NCBI RefSeq assembly: GCF_000355695.1
Contig: NC_020891.1
Location: 868,001 to 932,000, forward strand
Length of the DNA: 64,000 nucleotides
Direction: 5' to 3'
Origin: Clavibacter nebraskensis NCPPB 2581
GTDB lineage: Bacteria; Actinomycetota; Actinomycetes; Actinomycetales; Microbacteriaceae
A model generated the notes under the pieces. That model saw nothing but the letters and a program-made list of their open reading frames with translations, was not told where the DNA came from and did no database searches. Positions 28,689-38,201 of this stretch are shown here, piece after piece (positions within the stretch are counted from its first letter, which is position 1; each line of letters opens with the position of its first letter). Position numbers and translations under genes: made by a program.

Positions 28689-29633
28689 TCAGACCGCGGT
28701 GAGCGTGAGCAGGGTCGCCTCCGGGTAGCAGGCGAAGCGGACCGGCGCGTAGATCGACGTGCCGAGGCCGGCACTCACGTGAAGGAACGCCGCGCGGTCG
28801 GCGTGCGGCCAGACGCTGAGGCCCTTCACCTGGCGCCGGGGGATGTCGCAGTTGGTGACGAGCGCGCCGTATCCCGGCACGCAGACCTGCCCCCCGTGGG
28901 TGTGCCCGGCGAAGATCATGCGGGCGCCGTTGGTGACGAACGAGTCGAGCACCCGGCGATAGGGGGCGTGCGCCACGCCCATCGACACGACCGGCGCATC
29001 CGAGGCGCCCTGGTAGGCCTCCCCGTCCTCGCGCAGCGCGTCGAGCGCGCCGGGGAGAGCCTCGAGGTGGTCGAAGTCACGGTGCGGGTCGTCGACCCCG
29101 AAGAACTCGAGCAGGGTGCCGTTGACCTCGATCGCGCCCGCGGCGTTGTTGAGGTCGACCCAGCCGAGGGAGGCGTACAGCCGCTCGAGCCGGGGGAGGT
29201 CGAGGTCGGCGGGCCGCTGGGTGGCGTGCGTGTTCGCGGTGAAGTACTTGAACGGGTTCTTGAGCATCGGCCCGTAGTAGTCGTTCGAGCCGTGCACGAA
29301 GACGCCGGGGATCCCGCGGAAGGCCTCGAGCGTCTCCTCGACGGCGACGATGCCCTGCTCATGCCCGGTGTTGTCGCCCGTGTCGACGACGAGGTCGGGC
29401 TTGAGCTCCGCCAGCTCGCGCACCCAGCGCTGCTTCTTGTGCTGCCACGGGGCCATGTGCATGTCCGAGAGGTGGAGCACGCGGATGGGGTCGGCGCCTA
29501 CGGGGAGAACCGGCACCGTCACCTCGCGGAGGGTGAAGCGGCGCCGCTCGAAGAACGACGCGTACGCGAAGACCGCCGCGCCGGCGGCCGCGACGCCGCC
29601 GACGGTGCGCGCGATCGTGCCCACGACGCCCAT
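28689..29633 (-). CDS. Metallophosphoesterase
   Basis: 314-aa calcineurin-like phosphoesterase with an N-terminal membrane span (residues about 7-28). Metal-binding motifs are visible in order: L-S-D-M-H near 56, D-T-G-D-N near 87, G-S-N-D near 117 (N in place of H in GNHD), and G-H-T-H-G-G near 243. The GNHD to GSND change is seen in actinobacterial relatives as I recall. Its ATG shares one base with the PBP stop codon (TGATG), so it is the second gene of a PBP operon; action on wall or lipid-linked phosphates is inferred. Confidence 0.9.
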   Translation of the reverse strand: MGVVGTIARTVGGVAAAGAAVFAYASFFERRRFTLREVTVPVLPVGADPIRVLHLSDMHMAPWQHKKQRWVRELAELKPDLVVDTGDNTGHEQGIVAVEETLEAFRGIPGVFVHGSNDYYGPMLKNPFKYFTANTHATQRPADLDLPRLERLYASLGWVDLNNAAGAIEVNGTLLEFFGVDDPHRDFDHLEALPGALDALREDGEAYQGASDAPVVSMGVAHAPYRRVLDSFVTNGARMIFAGHTHGGQVCVPGYGALVTNCDIPRRQVKGLSVWPHADRAAFLHVSAGLGTSIYAPVRFACYPEATLLTLTAV

Positions 29634-32170
29634 CAGCTGCGTCCGATGTAGAGCGTGACGGGGCCGTCGCTCTGTTCACCGGCGGCGGGATCCGTGCGGG
29701 TCGCCTTCCCGATCTGCGAGTTGTCCTGCACCTGCTCCTGCGCCATGGTCACGTCGAAGCCGGCCGCGCGCAGGGTCTGCCGGGCGGTCGTCATGTCCTG
29801 CCCGCGCACGTCCGGGACGGTGCCCGGGGCGCCCTGCTGCTGGCTCTGATCGGGCCCGCTGCTGATGAACACCGTGACGGTGGACCCGCGCGCGGCGTTG
29901 GCGCCGGCGCCCGGGTCGGATCCGGCGACCTGCCCGGCGGGAACGGAGGAGGAGCGCGCGCCGCCCTGGGCGAAGGACAGGCCCACGCCCTCGATGGCCG
30001 ATTGGGCGTCGGCCGGGGACATGCCCGACACGTCCGGCACCTGGACCGTCGGCGTGCGGGTCAGGTCCGCTGCCGGGCCGGGGAACGCCGATCCCTTGTA
30101 GACCGCGTTGACGGCCTGCATGAACGGCTTCCACACGGCGAACCGCGCGGTGGACATGAGCTGCCCGTTGGGGAGCTTGGTGTTGCGCTGCTGGATCTGC
30201 TGGCCCGAGGCGCTGCCGACCCAGATGGCCGTCGTGACCTCGGTGCTGGAGCCGACGAACCAGGTGTCCTTCGCCCTGTCGGTGGTACCGGTCTTGCCGA
30301 TGAGCGGCGTGCCGTCGTTGGTGTTGGCGGCGGCACCCGTGGCGCTCATGACACCCGCGAGCGCGTAGGCGGCGGTGTGCGCGACGTCCTGGCTGACCGT
30401 CTCGCGGCAGTTCGCCGACGGGGGAGCGACTTCGGTGTCGTCCGGAAGGACCACCTTGTCGATCATGATCGAGTCGCACGTGGTGCCGTTGTTGGCCACG
30501 GTCGCGTAGGCCTGCGCCATCGTGAGGGGCGCGATGTTGTTGCCGCCCGAGCCGATGATGTCGGACACGTAGTTGGAGAGCGGCTTGCCCGGCACCGCCT
30601 GGTGGATGCCGATGTCCTTCGCGGTCTGGCCGATGCCGCACATGTCGAGCTCGGAGGCCATGGCCATGAACGCCGTGTTGGTGGAGTTCGCCGTACCCGA
30701 CATCACGGTGCGGTTGGCACCCGGCGCGGCGCCGTCGTTGGTGACCTTGAGCACGTCGGAGCCGAGGTTGCCGCCCGTGCAGGAGTCCTGGAAGTCGCGC
30801 CCGCTCCAGGTGCCCTTCGAGGAGTTGACGACCTCGTTCACCGAGTGCCCCTCCTTCAGCCATTCCAGCAGGGTGACGAGCTTGTAGGTCGATCCCACCT
30901 GGAATCCGCCCGAGCCGCCGTAGTTCTGGTCGGTGTTGTAGTTGACGCTCGTGACGCCGCGCTGGTCGCTGTTGCCGTAGTCGGTGTTCTGCACCATTGC
31001 GATCACGCGGCCGGTCTTGGCCTCGACGCTCGTCATGGCGGATCCGACGTTGATGCTGTTCATCGTGGTCGGGATCTGCTTGCGCATGTCGTCCGTGGCC
31101 TTGGCCTGGAGGTCGAGGTTCAGCGTCGTGTAGATCTTGTAGCCGTTGCGGTTGAGGTTCCGACGGGCCTCGTCCGGGTTCGCGCCGAACTCCTTCGAGT
31201 TCTCGACGGTGTACTTGACCGCGTCGCAGAAGTACGCGGCGCTCGCGGGCTGGGCGGCGTTGCAGCCGCTCACCGAGGGCGTGATCGCGGGGGTGACGGG
31301 GGTGGCGATCGCCTCGTCGTGCTGCTCCTGCGTGATGCTGTGATGCTTGAGCATGTTGTCGATGAGGACGTCGCGGCGCTCCTTGTTGGCCTTGATGTTC
31401 CCGGGCTCGTCGATCCGCAGGGCCGTGGGGTAGTTCACGGTCGCGACGAGGCTCGCTGCCTGCGCGATGCTCAGGTCCTTCGCGTCCACGCCGTAGTAGT
31501 ACTTCGCGGCCGACTGGATGCCGTAGACGCTGCCGCCGTAGTTCGCGATGTTGAGGTAGCCGAGCAGGATGTCGTTCTTCGAGAACTTCTTCTCGAGCCC
31601 GATCGCGAGGCGCATCTCCTTGAGCTTGCGGGCGGTCGACTCCTGCGTCGCCTCCGCATACGCCTTCTTGCCCGCGTCCGGATCCGTCTCGGCGAGCGTC
31701 TCCGCCTTCTGCACGAGCACGTTCTTCACGTACTGCATGGTGATCGTGCTCGCTCCCGACTCGACGCCGCCGCCGATGACGTTCTGCGCGAGCGCGCGGA
31801 ACGTGGACTGCACGTCGACGCCGCCGTGCTCATAGAAGCGGGGGTCCTCCGTGTCGACGGCCGCGGCCTTCGCGTTGTCGGAGACCTCGTCCCAGCCCAC
31901 CTCCTGGCGGTTCTGCGCGTAGAACTCCGCGAACTTCACCGGGTGTCCGCCCTGCGTGGCGTAGAGCTCGGTCTTCTGGGCCAGGTTGTCGATCTGCAGG
32001 TAGTCCGGCAGGTCCTCGAAGAGGCCGATCGTGTTGTTGGCCGCGAGGCTCGTGACGGCGATGGCTGGGGTGACCATCGCCGCCACCAGCACGCCGGCCA
32101 CGGCGCTCATGCCGAGGACGCCCGTGAGCGCGGCGGCGACGCGGCCGGGCGTGTTCTTGGATGCAGACAT
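29633..32170 (-). CDS. Class A penicillin-binding protein with two PASTA domains
   Basis: 845-aa bifunctional peptidoglycan synthase like actinobacterial PonA. One N-terminal membrane span, a GT51 domain with E-D-P-R-F-Y-E-H-G-G, then a transpeptidase with S-T-Y-K at about 427-430, S-T-N and G-K-T-G-T-T motifs. The C-terminus adds two PASTA domains (V-P-D-V-S-G-M and V-P-D-V-R-G-Q), which bind peptidoglycan or beta-lactams. ATG 32170 is preferred over upstream frame extensions because a TACTCT box lies 7 bases before it. Paralogue of the PBP at 24884. Confidence 0.94.
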   Translation of the reverse strand: MSASKNTPGRVAAALTGVLGMSAVAGVLVAAMVTPAIAVTSLAANNTIGLFEDLPDYLQIDNLAQKTELYATQGGHPVKFAEFYAQNRQEVGWDEVSDNAKAAAVDTEDPRFYEHGGVDVQSTFRALAQNVIGGGVESGASTITMQYVKNVLVQKAETLAETDPDAGKKAYAEATQESTARKLKEMRLAIGLEKKFSKNDILLGYLNIANYGGSVYGIQSAAKYYYGVDAKDLSIAQAASLVATVNYPTALRIDEPGNIKANKERRDVLIDNMLKHHSITQEQHDEAIATPVTPAITPSVSGCNAAQPASAAYFCDAVKYTVENSKEFGANPDEARRNLNRNGYKIYTTLNLDLQAKATDDMRKQIPTTMNSINVGSAMTSVEAKTGRVIAMVQNTDYGNSDQRGVTSVNYNTDQNYGGSGGFQVGSTYKLVTLLEWLKEGHSVNEVVNSSKGTWSGRDFQDSCTGGNLGSDVLKVTNDGAAPGANRTVMSGTANSTNTAFMAMASELDMCGIGQTAKDIGIHQAVPGKPLSNYVSDIIGSGGNNIAPLTMAQAYATVANNGTTCDSIMIDKVVLPDDTEVAPPSANCRETVSQDVAHTAAYALAGVMSATGAAANTNDGTPLIGKTGTTDRAKDTWFVGSSTEVTTAIWVGSASGQQIQQRNTKLPNGQLMSTARFAVWKPFMQAVNAVYKGSAFPGPAADLTRTPTVQVPDVSGMSPADAQSAIEGVGLSFAQGGARSSSVPAGQVAGSDPGAGANAARGSTVTVFISSGPDQSQQQGAPGTVPDVRGQDMTTARQTLRAAGFDVTMAQEQVQDNSQIGKATRTDPAAGEQSDGPVTLYIGRS

Positions 32171-32177
32171 AGACTCC

Positions 32178-32183
32178 AGAGTA
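32178..32183 (-). promoter_or_regulatory. -10 box of the second PBP gene (leaderless)
   Basis: Reads TACTCT on the minus strand and ends 7 bases before the ATG at 32170. Confidence 0.55.
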
Positions 32184-32275
32184 CGGGAAGGGTGTATGGG
32201 AACCCGTGAGACCTGTGCGCCGGCCGCCCGCGCCCGTCCCGTCATGCACCCCGACCCGACCGGCAAGGAGCCGAG

Positions 32276-32458
32276 ATGACCGCAACGCCCGCGCAGTGGG
32301 AGTACCTCACCACGCCGCTGATGATCCACAACACCGCCGCCATCCTGAACACCTGGGGGTCCCAGGGCTGGGAGCTCGTGCAGGTCGTCACCGGCCCCGA
32401 GGGCGGGCTCGTCGCCTACATGAAGCGCCCGGTCGCCGGCGCGGAGCACGGCGCCTGA
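32276..32458 (+). CDS. Small DUF4177-like protein
   Basis: 60-aa protein preceded by AAGGAG. The pattern W-E-Y-L-T-T-P ... N-x-W-G-x-x-G-W-E-L-V-Q-V resembles DUF4177-type small proteins common in actinobacteria next to RidA and PBP genes. Function unknown. Its stop overlaps the RidA start (TGATG region), so both are coupled. Confidence 0.85.
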   Translation: MTATPAQWEYLTTPLMIHNTAAILNTWGSQGWELVQVVTGPEGGLVAYMKRPVAGAEHGA

Positions 32459-32922
32459 TGGGCGTGATGTCCGACCGGCTGGCCGAGCTCGGCATCGAGC
32501 TGCCCGCGGTCGCGGCGCCCGTCGCCGCATACGTCCCCGCGGTCGTGCACGGCGGCCTCGTCTACACGAGCGGCCAGCTGCCCTTCGTCGACGGCGCGCT
32601 CGCCGCGACCGGCAAGGTCGGCGCCGAGGTGTCCGCCGAGGACGCGAAGGCGCACGCCCGCACCTGCGCCCTCAACGGGCTCGCGGCGGCGGCGGACGCG
32701 GCCGGCGGCGTCGACCGCATCGCGCGCGTCATCAAGGTCACGGGCTTCGTCGCGTCGGCCGAGGGGTTCACCGGGCAGCCGGGCGTGATCAACGGCGCGA
32801 GCGAGGTGCTGGGGGAGATCCTCGGCGACGCCGGGATCCACGCGCGTTCCGCCGTGGGCGTCGCGGAGCTGCCGCTCGGGTCTCCCGTCGAGGTCGAGCT
32901 CGTGATGGCGCTCGTCGAGTAG
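32458..32922 (+). CDS. RidA family protein
   Basis: 154-aa member of the RidA/YjgF/Rv3678c-like group, which removes reactive enamine/imine intermediates or has related hydrolase roles. Shows the Y-T-S-G-Q-L-P motif near residue 40 and a C-terminal V-E-V-E-L-V-M strand; the catalytic Arg seen in true RidA is not obvious (V-A-E-L-P region), so deaminase activity is uncertain. Coupled to the DUF4177-like gene. Confidence 0.88.
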   Translation: MGVMSDRLAELGIELPAVAAPVAAYVPAVVHGGLVYTSGQLPFVDGALAATGKVGAEVSAEDAKAHARTCALNGLAAAADAAGGVDRIARVIKVTGFVASAEGFTGQPGVINGASEVLGEILGDAGIHARSAVGVAELPLGSPVEVELVMALVE

Positions 32923-32937
32923 CCGCGGCGGGCACGT

Positions 32938-32974
32938 GAGGAGGGCCGGGCGCGCATCGCACCCGGCCCTCCTC
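32938..32974. terminator. Bidirectional terminator between ridA-like gene and acs
   Basis: 13-bp perfect arms (32938-32950 and 32962-32974; GAGGAGGGCCGGG and its complement) around an 11-base loop, between convergent genes. Confidence 0.85.
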
Positions 32975-32995
32975 ATGCGCGGCTGTCCTCGGCCG

Positions 32996-35035
32996 TCAGC
33001 CCGCGGTCATCCGGTCGCTGATGACCTGCATCACCTGGGTGTCGGCCAGCGTGGTGGTGTCGCCGATCGCCCGGCCCTCCGCCACGTCGCGCAGCAGCCG
33101 CCGCATGATCTTCCCCGAGCGCGTCTTCGGCAGCTCCTGCACCACGAACACGCGGCGCGGCTTGGCGATGGCGCCGATCTGGTCGGAGACGTGCTTCCGC
33201 AAGACCTCGTTCGGGTCCGCGTCGCCGAGCGCGCTCGCCTCGGCCGTCCGGAGGATCACGAAGGCCACGACGGCCTGGCCCGTCGCCTCGTCGGACGCGC
33301 CCACGACCGCCGCCTCGGCCACGTACGGGTGCGCGACGAGCGAGGACTCGATCTCCGCGGTCGAGAGGCGGTGGCCGGAGACGTTCATCACATCGTCGAC
33401 CCGGCCGAGCAGCCAGATGTCGCCGTCCTCGTCGAGCCGCGCGCCGTCGCCGGCGAAGTAGCGGTCGCCGAAGCGGTCCCAGTAGGTCTCGCGGTAGCGC
33501 TCCGGATCGCCCCAGATGCCGCGGAGCATGCCGGGCCACGGCTCGGTGACCACGAGGAGGCCGCTCTCGCCGCGGGCGACGGGCTCGCCGGCGTCGTCGA
33601 CGACCGCGACGGAGATGCCGGGGATGGGTGACTGGGCGGATCCCGGCTTCGTCGCGGTGACGCCGGGGAGCGCGGAGATCATGATGCCGCCGGTCTCCGT
33701 CTGCCACCACGTGTCGACCACGGGCACGTCACCGCCGCCGATGACGTCGCGGTACCAGCGCCACGCCTCCGGGTTGATGGGCTCGCCGACCGAGCCGAGC
33801 AGCCGGATGGAGGAGAGGTCGCGCGCGTCCGGGATCTCCCGGCCGGTCTTCATGAAGGAGCGGATGGCCGTGGGAGCCGCGTACAGGATCGTCACGCCGT
33901 GCTTCTCCACGATGTCCCACCAGCGGCCGGGCTCCGGGGTGTCGGGCGTGCCCTCGTAGATCACCTGCGTGGCGCCGTTGGCGAGCGGGCCGTAGACGAC
34001 GTAGCTGTGGCCGGTGATCCAGCCGACGTCCGCGGTGCACCAGTAGACGTCGGTCTCGGGGTGCAGGTCGAAGACGTTCCGGTGCGTGTACGCGGCCTGC
34101 GTGAGGTAGCCGCCCGACGTGTGCAGGATGCCCTTCGGCTTCCCGGTCGTGCCGCTCGTGTAGAGGATGAAGAGGGGGTGCTCGGCCTCGAACGCCTCCG
34201 CCTCGTGCTCCGGATCCGCGGCGGCCACGCGCTCGTGCCACCACAGGTCGCGGCTGTCGTCCCAGTCGACCTCGTTCTCGCCGCGCCTGACGACGAGGAC
34301 GTGCTCGACGGATCCGGCCGATCCGACGAGCGCCGCGTCCACGGCGGGCTTCAGCGGGAACACCTTGCCCTTGCGCCAGCCGCCGTCGGCGGTGATCACC
34401 ACGCGGGCCGCCGCGTCGTCGATGCGCGCGCGCAGGCTCTCGGCGCTGAAGCCGCCGAACACGACGGAGTGCACGGCGCCGATGCGCGCGACGGCGAGCA
34501 TCGCGATGACGGCCTCCGGGATCATCGGGAGGTAGATCGCGACCCGGTCGCCCGCGACGACGCCCAGGTCCCGCAGGGCGTTCGCAGCGCGCTTGACCTC
34601 CGCGGTGAGCTCGGCGTAGGTGAGGTCGCGGGTGTCACCCGGCTCGCCCTCCCAGTGCAGCGCGACGCGGTCGCCGTGGCCCGCGAGCACGTGCCGGTCG
34701 AGGCAGTTGTAGGCCACGTTGAGCCGGCCGTCGGGAAACCAGCGGGCGACGGGCGCGTCCGACCAGTCGAGGACCGTCTCGAACGGGGTCTCCCAGGTCA
34801 CGAGCTCGCGGGCCTGGTCGGCCCAGAAGCCGAGGCGGTCGGCGGCGGCGGCCGCGGCGAGCGACTCGTCGGCCACGCGCATCGCGCGGAACGCGTCCGA
34901 CGGCGGGTGGACGGCGCTCGGCTCGGGCGTCGCGGCGGACGGGGAGGGGATGGTCGTCCCCGCCTCGTCCGGGTCGTGGTCGGCGGGCCTCGCGGCTCCG
35001 GTCTGGGTCGATCGGGGGTTCGTGGACATCGTCAT
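32996..35035 (-). CDS. acs: Acetyl-CoA synthetase
   Basis: Activates acetate to acetyl-CoA through acetyl-AMP. About 679 aa. Contains the AMP-binding motif [11 protein letters not shown], the W-W-Q-T-E-T-G motif and the C-terminal [11 protein letters not shown] with the lysine that is acetylated in AcsA homologues. Three in-frame ATGs stand at 35041, 35035 and 35029; GGAGAGG is best spaced for 35035. The first 60 residues are low complexity. A possible -10 box TAACGT is at 35056-35061. Confidence 0.95.
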   Translation of the reverse strand: MTMSTNPRSTQTGAARPADHDPDEAGTTIPSPSAATPEPSAVHPPSDAFRAMRVADESLAAAAAADRLGFWADQARELVTWETPFETVLDWSDAPVARWFPDGRLNVAYNCLDRHVLAGHGDRVALHWEGEPGDTRDLTYAELTAEVKRAANALRDLGVVAGDRVAIYLPMIPEAVIAMLAVARIGAVHSVVFGGFSAESLRARIDDAAARVVITADGGWRKGKVFPLKPAVDAALVGSAGSVEHVLVVRRGENEVDWDDSRDLWWHERVAAADPEHEAEAFEAEHPLFILYTSGTTGKPKGILHTSGGYLTQAAYTHRNVFDLHPETDVYWCTADVGWITGHSYVVYGPLANGATQVIYEGTPDTPEPGRWWDIVEKHGVTILYAAPTAIRSFMKTGREIPDARDLSSIRLLGSVGEPINPEAWRWYRDVIGGGDVPVVDTWWQTETGGIMISALPGVTATKPGSAQSPIPGISVAVVDDAGEPVARGESGLLVVTEPWPGMLRGIWGDPERYRETYWDRFGDRYFAGDGARLDEDGDIWLLGRVDDVMNVSGHRLSTAEIESSLVAHPYVAEAAVVGASDEATGQAVVAFVILRTAEASALGDADPNEVLRKHVSDQIGAIAKPRRVFVVQELPKTRSGKIMRRLLRDVAEGRAIGDTTTLADTQVMQVISDRMTAG

Positions 35036-35055
35036 CGTCATCCTCTCCGCGACCC

Positions 35056-35061
35056 ACGTTA
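35056..35061 (-). promoter_or_regulatory. Possible -10 box of acs
   Basis: Reads TAACGT on the minus strand, about 20 bases before the start, with the GGAGAGG ribosome site between. Confidence 0.45.
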
Positions 35062-35166
35062 GCGGGTGGGCGGCCGGGCGCCGCGGGCGGATCCGCGCTG
35101 CCCGGGAGTCCGGTGGGGGAACGGCCAGAACACGCGTGACCCTCCCATGGGGGGAGGCCTGCGGCG

Positions 35167-35172
35167 TATGAT
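35167..35172 (+). promoter_or_regulatory. -10 box of the 6C RNA
   Basis: TATGAT, the closest match to the consensus in this region; transcription would begin near 35179. A good -35 box is not evident. Confidence 0.6.
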
Positions 35173-35178
35173 CTTGCC

Positions 35179-35272
35179 GTCGGGTCAAGCCCGACGTGTG
35201 GCGGATCCAGGATTCCCCCGATCCTTCGTCACGTGGCGGCGCCCGTTCCCCCGATGGGCGCCGCCCCTCTCC
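35179..35272 (+). ncRNA. 6C small RNA
   Basis: Starting just after TATGAT, the RNA can form a 5' hairpin (35178-35196, CGTCGGG/CCCGACG), then two hairpins whose loops each carry a run of Cs: AGGAT-TCCCCCG-ATCCT (35209-35225, closed outside by ACGTG/CACGT at 35194-35198 and 35230-35234) and GGCGGCGCCC-(GTTCCCCCGAT)-GGGCGCCGCC (35235-35265), followed by a C/T-rich end. Paired C-rich loops are the hallmark of the actinobacterial 6C RNA. In M. tuberculosis 6C also lies next to the Tad locus (Rv3660c to Rv3654c), the same synteny as here. Ends are approximate. Confidence 0.8.
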
Positions 35273-35344
35273 TCCCCAGCAGGTCGCGGTGACGCCTCCT
35301 CCCCGCGTCGTGTCCGCCCGGCCACCACGGCGGACGGCCGCGCC

Positions 35345-35350
35345 TAGTGT
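35345..35350 (+). promoter_or_regulatory. -10 box of the Tad operon (leaderless)
   Basis: TAGTGT ends 6 bases before the ATG at 35357. Confidence 0.5.
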
Positions 35351-35356
35351 CCGCGC

Positions 35357-36628
35357 ATGATCGAGTGGCAGGCATCCGTCGTCGGTCGGGGCGTCCTCCC
35401 GAAGGAGGCGTCACGGCATCGGTCCGCGGGAGGTGCGGGCCCGGGCGCGGACGCGCGTCCACCCGTCGTCGCCCTCGCGGCGTTCGTCCCTCGGGCGCGG
35501 GCGCCCGTCGGGGCGCGTCGGGCTGCCGAGTCAGCCGACGACGGGGGATCGGACACCGGCGTCGCCCTGCACCTGCCGGCGGGCGGCCCCGCCGCCGTTC
35601 CCGCTCCGCTCCCGTCCCCGCGCCGGGTGCCGCGGGCGCTCGGTCCCCTCGCCCACCTGGCGCAGGATCCCCGGGCGACCGACGTGTTCGTCAACGGCGA
35701 CGGCGAGGTGTGGGTGGACCGCGGATCCGGTCCCGAGCGCCGACCCGACGTCGACCTCGGTGGTGAGCCGTCCGTGCGGGCGCTCGCCGTGCGGCTGGCC
35801 GCGGAGGGCGGGCGGCACCTGGACGAGGCGGCGCCGTGCGTGGACGTGCGGCTGGGCGACGGAATGCGCATCCACGCGGTGCTGCCGCCCGTGTCGACGC
35901 GCGGCACGCTGCTCTCCATCCGGCTCCCCTCGCGGGTGCGGCCGACTCTCGACGCGCTCGACGCGGCGGGAGCGTTCCCGCCCGGCTGTCGCGCGCTGCT
36001 CGAGGAGGCGGTGCGCCGACGCACGAACCTCCTGATCACGGGGGCCGGCGGCAGCGGCAAGACGACCCTGCTCGGCGCGCTGCTCGCAAGGGCGGATCCG
36101 CGGGAGCGCATCGTGCTCGTCGAGGACGTCGCCGAGCTGCGGGTGCGGCACGCGCACGTCGTGTCCCTGGAGGCCAGGCAGGCGAACATAGAGGCGGCCG
36201 GGGAGCTGTCCCTGCCCCGCCTGGTGCGGGAGGCGCTGAGGATGCGGCCGGACCGGCTGGTCGTGGGGGAGTGCCGCGGCAGCGAGATCCGGGAGCTGCT
36301 CGGCGCGCTCAACACCGGGCACGACGGAGGCGCGGGCACCCTGCACGCCAACGGCGTGGCGGACGTGCCGGCCCGGCTCGAGGCCCTCGGCGCGCTCGCC
36401 GGCATGGACGCGGTCACGACGGCACGCCAGGCGGTGAGCGCGATCGGACTCGTCATCCACCTGGCGAGGACGCCGCAGGGCCGCCGGGTGACGGCGGCAG
36501 GGCGCCTCGCGACCGGCGACGGCGGACGCCTGCGTGTCATGCCCGTGCGCTGGGATCCCGGCGCGGGTCCGATGGCGCAGCCCGCGGTGGCAGCGTCGGC
36601 GTCGGACGCACGCAGGACCGGCTCATGA
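35357..36628 (+). CDS. tadA: TadA/CpaF family secretion ATPase
   Basis: 423-aa type II/IV secretion ATPase that powers Tad (Flp) pilus assembly. After about 90 low-complexity residues the domain runs from [14 protein letters not shown], through Walker A G-A-G-G-S-G-K-T (lysine at 235), the Asp box E-D-V-A-E-L, Walker B L-V-V-G-E-C-R-G and the His box T-L-H-A-N. The low-complexity N-terminus may mean a later true start. Its stop overlaps the next gene start (ATGA). No ssd/TadZ-like gene precedes it here, unlike in M. tuberculosis. Confidence 0.92.
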   Translation: MIEWQASVVGRGVLPKEASRHRSAGGAGPGADARPPVVALAAFVPRARAPVGARRAAESADDGGSDTGVALHLPAGGPAAVPAPLPSPRRVPRALGPLAHLAQDPRATDVFVNGDGEVWVDRGSGPERRPDVDLGGEPSVRALAVRLAAEGGRHLDEAAPCVDVRLGDGMRIHAVLPPVSTRGTLLSIRLPSRVRPTLDALDAAGAFPPGCRALLEEAVRRRTNLLITGAGGSGKTTLLGALLARADPRERIVLVEDVAELRVRHAHVVSLEARQANIEAAGELSLPRLVREALRMRPDRLVVGECRGSEIRELLGALNTGHDGGAGTLHANGVADVPARLEALGALAGMDAVTTARQAVSAIGLVIHLARTPQGRRVTAAGRLATGDGGRLRVMPVRWDPGAGPMAQPAVAASASDARRTGS

Positions 36629-37632
36629 TCGGGCGCTCCCGCGCCGTTCCGCTGCGGCGGCGTCTGCGCGGCGGGAGCGACGAGGCGGTCGTCGAGGAGG
36701 CGGAGGAGATCGCCGCGTTCGTCCGACGCCTCGCGGTGCTGCTCGGTGCGGGCTTGCACCTCGAGCGCGCGTGGTCGCAGCTGGCGCCGCCGGACGCGCG
36801 GGTCCGCCGGGGGGAGCGCGCGGTGGCCGCCCTGGCCCGACGCGTGGCCGCGGGCGACGGATCGGCTCCCCTCGCCGAACGCATCGTGGCAACGGCCACC
36901 GCGGTCGAGGGGGCGGGCGGCTCGACCGCGCGATCGTGGTGCGCGCTCGCCGCCGGGCTCGAGGTCGCGGACCGCACGGGAGCGCCGCTCGCGCGGTCCC
37001 TCCACCGGCTCGCCGACTCCCTCGTCGACGTCGCCCGGGTGCGCCGCGATGCCGGGACGGCGCTCGCGGGGCCGGTGGCGACCAGCCGCACGGTGCTCCT
37101 CATGCCCGGTGCCGGCCTGCTCCTGGCCGCCGGGCTCGGGTTCGATCCGCTGCGCGTCCTCGTCACCACCGTGCCGGGGCTGGCGTGCCTCGTCGCCGGT
37201 TCCTCGCTCGTGGCGATCGGGTGGCGATGGAACCGCGGCCTGGTGCGACGGGCCGTCTCGCGCGAGCCGGCGCCGGGGCTCGTGCTCGACCTGGTGGCGA
37301 TGGCCATGTCCGGCGGCGCGTCCGTGCCCCGCGCGGTGGCGGTCGTCCGCCGCGCGTGCGAGCGCGCCGGGCTGCGCACCGGCGACGACCTCGATGCCGT
37401 CGGGTCGGTGGTGGACGCGGCCGCTCGCACGGGTGCACCCGTCGCCGTGCTCCTCGGGAGCGAGGCGGAGCGGATCCGCAGGGACGCCGCCACCCGGGCC
37501 GAGCGGGCGGCGGCGCGTCTGGCGGCGCAGCTCATGCTGCCGCTGGGCGTGTGCATCCTCCCGGCGTTCCTGGCGGTGGGCGTCGTGCCGATGCTCCTGG
37601 CTGTCGTGTCCTCAACACTCGGCCGCGGGTGA
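36625..37632 (+). CDS. Tad pilus inner-membrane protein with two T2SSF-like halves (TadB/TadC)
   Basis: 335 aa. Residues about 30-105 (A-A-F-V-R-R-L-A-V-L-L-G-A-G) and about 215-300 (L-D-L-V-A-M-A-M-S-G-G-A-S-V) both look like the start of a T2SSF domain, each followed by hydrophobic helices (about 155-205 and 305-335). In most actinobacteria TadB and TadC are separate genes, so this could be a fused, compact platform protein. ATG 36625 overlaps the tadA stop. Confidence 0.8.
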   Translation: MIGRSRAVPLRRRLRGGSDEAVVEEAEEIAAFVRRLAVLLGAGLHLERAWSQLAPPDARVRRGERAVAALARRVAAGDGSAPLAERIVATATAVEGAGGSTARSWCALAAGLEVADRTGAPLARSLHRLADSLVDVARVRRDAGTALAGPVATSRTVLLMPGAGLLLAAGLGFDPLRVLVTTVPGLACLVAGSSLVAIGWRWNRGLVRRAVSREPAPGLVLDLVAMAMSGGASVPRAVAVVRRACERAGLRTGDDLDAVGSVVDAAARTGAPVAVLLGSEAERIRRDAATRAERAAARLAAQLMLPLGVCILPAFLAVGVVPMLLAVVSSTLGRG

Positions 37633-37757
37633 CGGCGTCCACCGTCGCGGATCCCGCCGGGGGCAGAGCCCTGCTGGCGGGGCATGGTGACGTCCCGGCC
37701 GATGGTCGGCGGGGACAGGACGGCGGGCAGCGCCCGCCAGAGGGAGAGGACGAGGAC

Positions 37758-38201
37758 ATGGGACGAATCGAGGAGCGGGTGCACCCGCTCGACGTGCGTG
37801 GCGCGGGGGCCGCGGCGGCTCGGGGATCCGCATCCGGGACGAGCGGGACCGCGGTGGCACCGGAGGGTCGCGCCGTCTGGCCGCTGGCCGCGGCTCCGGT
37901 GACGGCGGGTCCGTCACGATCGTCGGGATCCGCGGTGAGCTGCGCGAGGAGCTGCGGCGGGGAGGTGGCGACGGCGCCCCCGAGGCTCGTCCTGTCGCGG
38001 TCCGCGCGTGTCGCCAGGGCCGCGCGTCGTGCGCTCCTCTGCCGCGCAGCGGACGACGGGGGCGCGGCAACCGCCGAGTACGCCATCGCGACCATGGCGG
38101 CGGTGGCGTTCGCCGGACTGCTCGTGGTCATCCTGCAGAGCGACGAGGTCCGCGGCATGCTCCTCGACCTCGTGCGGCGTGCCCTGACCTACGACCGGTG
38201 A
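37758..38201 (+). CDS. DUF4244 (Flp pilin-like) protein
   Basis: 147 aa. The C-terminal 45 residues contain the pilin-like segment G-A-A-T-A-E-Y-A-I-A-T-M-A-A-V-A-F-A-G (about 102-120) typical of DUF4244 proteins of Tad loci. The preceding 100 residues are a long Ala/Arg/Ser-rich leader, longer than usual, so a later internal start is possible. GAGAGGACGAGGAC lies before the chosen ATG. It is probably the major pilin of this locus, processed by a prepilin peptidase not in the window. Confidence 0.75.
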   Translation: MGRIEERVHPLDVRGAGAAAARGSASGTSGTAVAPEGRAVWPLAAAPVTAGPSRSSGSAVSCARSCGGEVATAPPRLVLSRSARVARAARRALLCRAADDGGAATAEYAIATMAAVAFAGLLVVILQSDEVRGMLLDLVRRALTYDR

